Source: Ruminococcus sp.
GTDB taxonomy: Bacteria; Bacillota; Clostridia; Oscillospirales; Ruminococcaceae
NCBI GenBank assembly: GCA_029060305.1
Contig: JAIDUG010000050.1
Coordinates: 1 to 64,000, forward strand
DNA: 64,000 nt
Reading direction: 5' to 3'
A program made the translations under genes and the position numbers. The notes below the pieces were generated by a model, which was not told the DNA's origin, searched no databases, and was given only the letters and a program-made list of their open reading frames with translations. Shown in pieces: positions 58,218 to 64,000 of the stretch; within the stretch, counting starts at the first letter, position 1; the number at the start of each line of letters is the position of its first letter.

Positions 58218-60995
58218 TTAGTCCTCCTGTTTGAAAGCAATTTCCTCAAGACTTCCTGCTCCCTTTACAAACTTAAACTCTATACTGTGCATATCAAGAC
58301 CATTCTGTGCAAAGTAAAGTCTTATCGTCGTAAACTTAGAGAATATAGGAATTTCCTTTGAGTATGAAACCGGCTGACCGTTAGTGCCGTTCCATGTGAA
58401 AGTACCTGAAGCCGTTCCCATAGCGAAAAGTGTAACCGGAATCTGTGCCACTTCGCTCTGAGTGGAAGATGCTGTGATTGTAACTTCATAGTAACCGGCA
58501 TTATTCACGGTCAAAGCAAAACTATAATTTGTACCCTTTTCGGATTTTACTTTGCTGAGGTCGAGTTTCAGACAGTTATCAAGTTCATAGAATACTACAG
58601 GTGAATCGTTTTCTGAAGAATCGTCAGGACGGTTTATTATTTCTACAGGTTCATCTTCACCGCAAAGACGTTTCATTGCGTTAGTACCCATAAGAAAATT
58701 ACATATATTCATAGCGTTTCTTTGAAGTTCGCAACGCAACAATGTGCCTTTTCTGAGTTCGTCAAGTGTGTTGTCGTCTCCGGAAGCTCCGTCAGCACAT
58801 ACCATATAAATATCATTCTGTACACGTGCCATAGATGCAAAATCATTTTTATTCGGTTTATTGCCACGGGAATTTATATTAGCCCACCAGTCCGTCATAA
58901 CTATTCCTCTGAAACCCCATTCATTACGAAGAATAGTTGTATTCAAATCATAGTTTCCGGCAGTCCAAAGTCCGTTTACAGGTCCGTAAGTTGTCATAAC
59001 ACTGTCAGCTTTTCCGGACTTAACCGCAATTTCAAAACCTTTCAGATAGATTTCACGCAACGCACGCTCAGAAATTACTGCCTCAACGTAATGGCGGTTG
59101 GTTTCCTGATTGTTTGCACAAAAATGCTTTATAGTTCCTGTAACTCCTGATTTGTGCAGTCCTCTGAGTTCAGCGGAGGCAATTTCACCGGTCAGGAACG
59201 GGTCTTCCGAAAGATATTCAAAGTTTCTTCCGTTCAGAGGGTGGCGGTGGATATTCATTCCAGGACCTAAAAGACAGTCAACCTTGTTTGCAGTCATTTC
59301 AAGTCCAGTAAATTCAAACAGTTCTGTCAGAAGTTCACGATTGAAAGTAGATGCTATCATAGTACCATTAGGCAGACTGAACGCTTTAGTTCCGCAGTCC
59401 AGTCGCATACCTGAAGGACCGTCATCACAACAACCGGCAGGTATTCCGAAATTAACAAGATTGTCAGAAACTCCGCCGAATGCAGAAGCAGTACCGGCGG
59501 TAACTTTTGGACTTCCCATACCCTCGCCACGAATTATACAAGACAAATCATAGTCTGAAAGCTGTGCGATAAATTCAGTCATTGAGTTTTTACCGTTCTT
59601 CACGTCAATAAGTTTTATGCCCTTATCACCGGTATATTCTATTTCTGCCGGAAGATTTTCTATTCTTCTTTGATTTTCGTCATATTCAAGCAACGGTACA
59701 CTTTCTGTAATAAGCATACGGCATTTTTCGGTATGTACTGGCTTTATTCTCTCAAAAGCAATAACAGGTGGCATTGCCTGAGAACATTTTTGTAAAACTT
59801 TAGTTTCATCAATGTTGCAGGAACAAACAATTTTTGTGTTTCTTACGCTGTTGCCGACCCAAAATTTATATTGACCTTTTTCAAGCACCCAACAGAATCT
59901 GTGTCCGGTCACTCCCGAATCGTCATAAGACGCAACATCATAATAGTTTACTTTTATTTCAAGTATCTGACTTTCAGACGGTGCAAGGGTCTTTGTTTTA
60001 GCGAAACCGCATAATACTTTTGCCGGTTTACCGAGTTCCCCTTGTGGTTGTCCGCAATAGACCTGTACAACTTCCTTACCGCTGTAACTTCCGGTATTGG
60101 TGACTTTCACACGCAAGGTTACTGAATCATCATTATATATTTTTTCCTTTAAAGTTATTTTAAAATCAGTATATGAAAGTCCGTAACCAAAAGGATAACG
60201 CACTGCTATCCTTGCAAAAGTCTCAAAAAATCTGTAACCTACGTAAATATCCTCACAATAGAAATTTCTTTCCTTACCGCCAAAGCCACGAACGTAATTA
60301 TAGTCATTTATTCTATATGCAATAGTGTCGGGAAGTTTTCCGCACGGACTTACTTTTCCGGTGAGAACGTTTGCCACACCTGTACCGCCTGTCATACCGC
60401 CCTGCCATACATAAAGTACAGAATCCGGTTTATATTTATCAACAAATGACATATCTATAAGTCCGCCTACATTCAGCAACACAACCACTTTTCCGAAAGC
60501 ATTGCGTACTTTGTCAAGCATATCGTTTTCGGTATCTGTGAGAAGATACGAACCTTTTTCAACTTTTGAATCCTGTTCTTCACCTGCTGTACGTCCGATT
60601 ATTACAATAGCTGTATCGCACTTTTCAGCAGAACGTGAAACAATATCGTCATCAAGTGGCATTTCTTCCTGTGACCACGGCTCATTACCCCAACCTGCTC
60701 CCACATCGTAAGGATTCAGCTCGTCCCATTTTCTATACACGTCAAGAAGTTCAGTATCTATTTCAACCCCTGCTTCAATAAGTCCGTCAACTATTCCGGT
60801 GACTTTTGAAACGTTCACCATACCGCCTGAACCTGTACCGCTTTTGTAGTAGTGTAACTGTATTCTGCCGAATACTGCAACAGGCTTGTCCTTTTCAAGC
60901 GGAAGAACATTGTTTTTATTTTCAAGCATTACGATACCCTCAGAAGCAACCTGTACGGCTGTTTCAATGTATCTGCTCCAGTCAAGAGTTTTCAT
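58218..60995 (-). CDS. Glycoside hydrolase family 3, domain-permuted beta-glucosidase
   Basis: 925 residues, no signal peptide, so probably intracellular. Order is unusual: first the alpha/beta sandwich domain (ASEGIVMLENKNNVLPL at about 17-33), then the FnIII-like domain (about 280-390), then the TIM barrel (about 450-790), then a beta-rich carbohydrate-binding-like end. The barrel holds the nucleophile Asp in GIVMTDWW and sugar-binding GPGMNIHRHPLNGRNFEYLS. Most GH3 enzymes have the barrel first; the reversed order is known from R. albus and Butyrivibrio beta-glucosidases. AAGGAG precedes ATG 60995. Confidence 0.93.
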   Translation of the reverse strand: MKTLDWSRYIETAVQVASEGIVMLENKNNVLPLEKDKPVAVFGRIQLHYYKSGTGSGGMVNVSKVTGIVDGLIEAGVEIDTELLDVYRKWDELNPYDVGAGWGNEPWSQEEMPLDDDIVSRSAEKCDTAIVIIGRTAGEEQDSKVEKGSYLLTDTENDMLDKVRNAFGKVVVLLNVGGLIDMSFVDKYKPDSVLYVWQGGMTGGTGVANVLTGKVSPCGKLPDTIAYRINDYNYVRGFGGKERNFYCEDIYVGYRFFETFARIAVRYPFGYGLSYTDFKITLKEKIYNDDSVTLRVKVTNTGSYSGKEVVQVYCGQPQGELGKPAKVLCGFAKTKTLAPSESQILEIKVNYYDVASYDDSGVTGHRFCWVLEKGQYKFWVGNSVRNTKIVCSCNIDETKVLQKCSQAMPPVIAFERIKPVHTEKCRMLITESVPLLEYDENQRRIENLPAEIEYTGDKGIKLIDVKNGKNSMTEFIAQLSDYDLSCIIRGEGMGSPKVTAGTASAFGGVSDNLVNFGIPAGCCDDGPSGMRLDCGTKAFSLPNGTMIASTFNRELLTELFEFTGLEMTANKVDCLLGPGMNIHRHPLNGRNFEYLSEDPFLTGEIASAELRGLHKSGVTGTIKHFCANNQETNRHYVEAVISERALREIYLKGFEIAVKSGKADSVMTTYGPVNGLWTAGNYDLNTTILRNEWGFRGIVMTDWWANINSRGNKPNKNDFASMARVQNDIYMVCADGASGDDNTLDELRKGTLLRCELQRNAMNICNFLMGTNAMKRLCGEDEPVEIINRPDDSSENDSPVVFYELDNCLKLDLSKVKSEKGTNYSFALTVNNAGYYEVTITASSTQSEVAQIPVTLFAMGTASGTFTWNGTNGQPVSYSKEIPIFSKFTTIRLYFAQNGLDMHSIEFKFVKGAGSLEEIAFKQED

Positions 60996-61033
60996 TTTCA
61001 AAATCTCCTTTTATTATATATTTGATAATACTT

Positions 61034-61591
61034 TTATATCGGATAATACATACGATAATATTCTTTATCTCTCATAAAGTTGCAGAAGTCTATAACCTTA
61101 TCGGATTTAATACATTTGTTTGTCTGTCCGGAAATACATAATTTCTGTTGTACATAAATACCGTCTGTTTTTTTCAGCAGATACAATGTATCAAATCCGA
61201 CATCATATATTGTATCCGCATATTCCATAAAAACAGGAACATCTTCTATTTCCACACTGTTCACGAAATCGTACATTGTATAAAGGTCATTTTCAGGTAT
61301 TGTACTTTCAACAGAAGTATTTTCCGATAAACGTATTAACTGTTCTGCCCAGTCGTCAGGCATTTCACCGTGTTCGCCTAAAATATAGTCGGGTACTTCT
61401 ATATATTTTCCGTCTGTAGTTATTAAAGATGCTGAATGAATTTCGTCATAAGCATAACTGTCATAAGTCATAAGAAACATTAACTCCTGCTCAGGCGGTT
61501 GTACTTTACGGACTTCCTTTTCCTTACCGCAAGCTACAAATGAAATTACTGTAAAAGCAGTCAGAAATATACATACGATTTTTTTAAACAT
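61034..61591 (-). CDS. Putative lipoprotein of unknown function
   Basis: A 185-residue lipoprotein: signal peptide ending with lipobox FVACGKE (Cys about residue 21). The mature part is acidic, with no recognised domain. It is first in a transcript with GH3 (38-nt gap) and the ArsC-like gene. AGGAGG precedes the ATG. It might be a substrate-binding or regulatory partner, but nothing in the sequence shows that. Confidence 0.75.
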   Translation of the reverse strand: MFKKIVCIFLTAFTVISFVACGKEKEVRKVQPPEQELMFLMTYDSYAYDEIHSASLITTDGKYIEVPDYILGEHGEMPDDWAEQLIRLSENTSVESTIPENDLYTMYDFVNSVEIEDVPVFMEYADTIYDVGFDTLYLLKKTDGIYVQQKLCISGQTNKCIKSDKVIDFCNFMRDKEYYRMYYPI

Positions 61592-61622
61592 AATTTTTCC
61601 TCCTTTGCTTTATGACAGTTAA

Positions 61623-61651
61623 ATTATAACAACTATCTACAGAAATTTCAA
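61623..61651 (-). promoter_or_regulatory. Promoter of the lipoprotein-GH3-ArsC operon
   Basis: Minus strand TTGAAA (61651-61646), 17 bp, TATAAT (61628-61623) with TTGT before it. Confidence 0.75.
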
Positions 61652-61692
61652 GTCTTTTCACCAAATATTCAGAAACAATTAATATATTACAA

Positions 61693-61724
61693 AAATAAAA
61701 AAAAGCCTTGTATTTCAAGACTTT
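61693..61724 (-). terminator. Terminator of the DUF2325 gene
   Basis: AGTCTTG / CAAGGCT stem (one G-U) then eight or more T on the minus strand. Confidence 0.8.
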
Positions 61725-62012
61725 TTATCTGTTATTAATATGAGATTCAAGAATACTTATCAGTGCCGATGCTGAACCTGAGTGAGAACGTTCTATACAT
61801 ATCGGAAGTCCTTTTATTTCGTTCACGGCACATCTTGCCATTTTATGTGACATTGTACCGGTAAACATCACAAGCAAATCCGGACTTCCTATCTGTTTTC
61901 TGAGGTCAGTTTTCATATGCGTGAAAACTTTCGCCCTGCATTTGTACTGTTTGCAGATATCCTTATATCGTCTTACCATACAGTCGTTACCGCCTAAAAT
62001 TACTACACTCAT
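61725..62012 (-). CDS. DUF2325 protein
   Basis: 95 residues matching DUF2325: VVILGGNDCMVRRYKDICKQY, a His-containing middle, and SHKMARCAVNEIKG. Function is unknown; members are single-domain or fused to other parts. Start at ATG 62012 behind GGAGTG; the ORF track start is 10 residues too early. It is monocistronic with a promoter whose -10 lies inside a palindrome (62042-62061), so it is likely repressed by a dimeric regulator. Confidence 0.85.
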   Translation of the reverse strand: MSVVILGGNDCMVRRYKDICKQYKCRAKVFTHMKTDLRKQIGSPDLLVMFTGTMSHKMARCAVNEIKGLPICIERSHSGSASALISILESHINNR

Positions 62013-62041
62013 TTTTATACACTCCTTCATGTTAGCTATCA

Positions 62042-62061
62042 CTAATATTAGTATATACTAA
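62042..62061 (-). promoter_or_regulatory. Palindromic operator over the DUF2325 promoter
   Basis: CTAATATTAG (62042-62051) and TTAGTATATACTAA (62048-62061) are two overlapping perfect palindromes that cover the -10 box and start site region. Confidence 0.65.
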
Positions 62062-62078
62062 CTTTCGTAAAAAGTCAA
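62050..62078 (-). promoter_or_regulatory. Promoter of the DUF2325 gene
   Basis: Minus strand TTGACT (62078-62073), 17 bp, TATACT (62055-62050). Confidence 0.75.
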
Positions 62079-62098
62079 GTTTGTTATACACACGCAAC

Positions 62099-62127
62099 AA
62101 AAAAACTGCACACAAAGTACAGTTTTA
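62099..62127 (-). terminator. Terminator of the membrane-protein gene
   Basis: AAACTGT / GCAGTTT stem followed by seven T on the minus strand; overlaps the stop codon of the 62125 gene. Confidence 0.75.
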
Positions 62128-62664
62128 TTTTTTTCTTCTGAATCGTGGCATAATTTTCGTTCTGTACATATAGTGGCAGGCTTTGAGATTCACATCATAC
62201 AGCACGAAAATAATATTACAGAGTGCCAGCATAATTAAACTTCCATATTTTCCTATTTCGTCAAATTCCTCAAGCATCTGTTCAAGTCCGAAAATATATA
62301 CTGTCACAAAAAAGTAGACTATCACACATACATTGAATACAATAAATTTTATAGTACGTCGCAGAAATTTTATATTTATCCTGTCGATATAGAATTTCAT
62401 AATAGGATAATGTCCGAAAAGCATTATAAAAATCAGTGCTGATTCCTTGTCAAAAGTTATGAAAAGCGAAAGCAGACCTACTGACATATAGGTAAGCCAC
62501 GCCCAGCCCGTACTCACTTCAACGGCAATAATCATCATAAGCACTCCGGCAACCATCGGCAACAACAAATACAGCATTGGCATAATTCCTGCAAAAAACA
62601 TAGCTGTAAGGCATAGTGCCGAAACTATGCCCCCCAAAGCCACACGATAACTTATATCTCTCAT
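62125..62664 (-). CDS. Unknown polytopic membrane protein
   Basis: 179 residues with about five membrane segments and a basic C-terminus (PRFRRKK). It resembles small substrate-specific membrane components, but no motif supports a transporter. AAAGGA precedes ATG 62664; the track's upstream TTG overlaps the previous gene. It follows the SDR gene by 2 nt. Confidence 0.75.
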   Translation of the reverse strand: MRDISYRVALGGIVSALCLTAMFFAGIMPMLYLLLPMVAGVLMMIIAVEVSTGWAWLTYMSVGLLSLFITFDKESALIFIMLFGHYPIMKFYIDRINIKFLRRTIKFIVFNVCVIVYFFVTVYIFGLEQMLEEFDEIGKYGSLIMLALCNIIFVLYDVNLKACHYMYRTKIMPRFRRKK

Positions 62665-62666
62665 AT

Positions 62667-63422
62667 TCAATCCTTTTTCTTTGCTTTCTGAACATTATAC
62701 GTTATCGCTGAAAGAAGTCTTTCCGGAATAAATCGCTGTCCTATTGCACAGCATTTTGTGGTAAGAGACGGTACAGCAAAAAATTTTCCCTGAAAAAGTC
62801 TTTTCAATGCATAGTCGGCAACGTATTCCGGCGAAACAGGTTTCACACTGAAACTTACTCCTGCACGGTTATTGAAATTGGTGTTTACCGGTCCGGGACA
62901 GAGTACAGTTATTTTTACGTTTGAATGTTCTCTTCTGAGTTCCTCATATATCGCTGACGACAATCGTATAACGTAGTTTTTTGAAGCGTAGTAAGAAGAA
63001 AGCAAAGGTCCTGTCATAAATCCTGCTACAGAAGCCACATTCAGTATATAACCCCTGTCACGTTTTTTGAAGTCACGCAGAAACAGTTTTGTAAGAATAT
63101 GGAGTGCAGTTATATTCACGTCAATCATTGCAAGTTCGTCGTCAAGGTCTGTACAGTCGAATTTCCCGAAAATCCCATAACCTGCATTATTCACAAGCAA
63201 ATCAATATTCCTGTCTTTGCAGAAATCATAAACCCTGAAAACATCTTTTCTGTCTGAGAGTTCAGCCACGATTATTTCAGTATCTTTTCCGAAATCTTTC
63301 TGTAATTTTTTCAGTACATTTTCGTTTCTGCCTGTAAGAATGAGTTTCCAGCCGTGCCTGTGAAGATTTTCCGCAATACATTTTCCTATTCCGGAAGTCG
63401 CACCTGTTACCAATGCTTTCAT
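62667..63422 (-). CDS. Short-chain dehydrogenase (COG0300 type)
   Basis: 251 residues. NAD(P)-binding TGATSGIG at 7-14, NNAGYG near 88, catalytic Ser in NVASVAG and YxxxK in YYASKNYV. The C-terminal part is longer than in FabG and mildly hydrophobic, as in the DltE/YqjQ group of membrane-associated SDRs. Substrate unknown. CGAAAGGA precedes the ATG. Confidence 0.88.
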   Translation of the reverse strand: MKALVTGATSGIGKCIAENLHRHGWKLILTGRNENVLKKLQKDFGKDTEIIVAELSDRKDVFRVYDFCKDRNIDLLVNNAGYGIFGKFDCTDLDDELAMIDVNITALHILTKLFLRDFKKRDRGYILNVASVAGFMTGPLLSSYYASKNYVIRLSSAIYEELRREHSNVKITVLCPGPVNTNFNNRAGVSFSVKPVSPEYVADYALKRLFQGKFFAVPSLTTKCCAIGQRFIPERLLSAITYNVQKAKKKD

Positions 63423-63443
63423 AAATAAATCACTGTCCTTTCG

Positions 63444-64000
63444 TTAACTGTTCAGCAAGTCGAATAAATTTTCATTGTCCATACTGTTTATCCCGAACAA
63501 AAATAAAGTCTGTTCGTAGTTATCGGGATTTATGAAATTGCTGAGGGGTTTTGCCATATCTTCCGGAGATATTACCGCAATTTCGCTGTAGTGTTGTATC
63601 AGAAACTGTATAAAGCAGTCTGCATAACTGTCTTTTATCAACAGAAGTTTCTTGTTATTGTTCACGGAAGTCTTTATGCGTATAAAAGGTTCTTCCTCAC
63701 CTATATACATTCTGTACATATCACCACCCGACAGAAACTTCTCATCATTAAGAGTTTTCCGGTAAGTAATTCCGTTATTTTTGTAAGCTGTACAGGAAGT
63801 AACCTCCGCACCGCCTGGATAGCTGTAAACATCCAGTATATCAGATTTTGTTTTGTCGTAAAGACATCTGCTGTAAAGGTTTCCTCGGAAATCACTTGTA
63901 ACGTGCCTTATAGTATACTTGTTATATGACAAAGACTGAAAACCTAATTTCTGAATAACTGTCCTGTAAATGTAATACGCTCCGTAACTTGTAATTCTGG
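63444..64000 (-). CDS. DHHW-family protein, C-terminal part (truncated by window edge)
   Basis: The track starts at an internal TTG (63932), but the frame stays open to the edge of the window and reads TSYGAYYIYRTVIQKLGF upstream, which continues the homology. The visible part has the DHHW-family pattern (TSYGAYY, SDFRGNLYSR, LLLIKDSYADCFIQF). Such proteins are relatives of AlgX-type O-acetyltransferases or esterases, often encoded next to an MBOAT acyltransferase, so that gene may lie just outside the window. The start of the gene is not visible. Confidence 0.75.
   Translation of the reverse strand, partial: RITSYGAYYIYRTVIQKLGFQSLSYNKYTIRHVTSDFRGNLYSRCLYDKTKSDILDVYSYPGGAEVTSCTAYKNNGITYRKTLNDEKFLSGGDMYRMYIGEEEPFIRIKTSVNNNKKLLLIKDSYADCFIQFLIQHYSEIAVISPEDMAKPLSNFINPDNYEQTLFLFGINSMDNENLFDLLNS

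Noticed and set aside
63444-63932. Complete 162-residue gene as given in the ORF track
   Set aside because: The frame is open through 64000 with continuing family pattern; the TTG at 63932 has no ribosome site.

Overview
The window is an AT-rich chromosomal segment of a Gram-positive Clostridia-type bacterium, most likely a Ruminococcus-like member of the Oscillospiraceae. The signs are a dockerin-bearing secreted CAP protein (cellulosome type), a domain-swapped GH3 beta-glucosidase of the kind known from Ruminococcus albus and Butyrivibrio, a secreted tandem GH25 lysozyme with a very long poly-threonine linker, AddAB instead of RecBCD, a BceRS-BceAB module, and the Firmicute gene order rplS - signal peptidase - rbgA - rnhB - yraN. 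There is no rRNA, tRNA, phage, insertion sequence or CRISPR array. Many promoters are of one form: -35 TTGACA-like, 17-bp spacer, TGn-TATAAT extended -10.

Layout. 1-2,100: uppP, then three tightly packed unknown genes, one with a Cys-rich putative zinc knuckle. 2,110-2,450: three tandem micro-genes (17-19 residues, MC...CGC) behind their own promoter on the minus strand. 2,489-8,000: tspO, a phosphoesterase, a D,D-carboxypeptidase homologue that has lost its catalytic residues, an SH3 amidase, tyrA and an RluA-type pseudouridine synthase. 8,194-18,000: the GH25 protein and addB-addA. 18,051-23,301 (minus): HtrA protease, an FlK-like thioesterase coupled to an LtaS-like enzyme, an HD hydrolase and a YmfI-like reductase. 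23,437-40,121 (plus): a housekeeping block with DUF896, cdd, DUF4291, the paired B12/radical SAM and DUF2344 genes, rplS with its leader, two signal peptidases, rbgA, rnhB, yraN, thrC, tig, clpP, clpX and a clpC-type ATPase, interrupted by one small Cys/Asn-rich membrane protein on the minus strand. 40,122-40,480 has no ORF but holds two tandem homologous structured small-RNA candidates on the minus strand, each with its own near-consensus promoter. 40,481-48,834 (minus): a secreted double lipase, a PflX-like radical SAM protein and the Bce-type antimicrobial-peptide sensing and resistance module with a recognisable operator. 48,932-54,457 (plus): small unknown genes, an HMGL-like aldolase, the CAP-dockerin protein and an SGNH hydrolase. 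54,532-64,000 (minus): glmS, an SPFH protein with repeated zinc ribbons, an ArsC-like gene, GH3, a lipoprotein, DUF2325, a membrane protein, an SDR and a DHHW-family gene that runs off the window edge.

The genes serve mostly cell-envelope metabolism (uppP, LtaS-like, amidase, lysozyme, glmS, DHHW), protein quality control (tig, clpPX, clpC, htrA, signal peptidases) and DNA repair (addAB, rnhB). The two parts most worth following as possibly undescribed are the twin small RNAs at 40.2-40.4 kb, whose shared stem shows compensatory base changes between the two copies, and the tandem Cys-peptide genes at 2.1-2.4 kb. No database search was possible, so novelty is not established for either.
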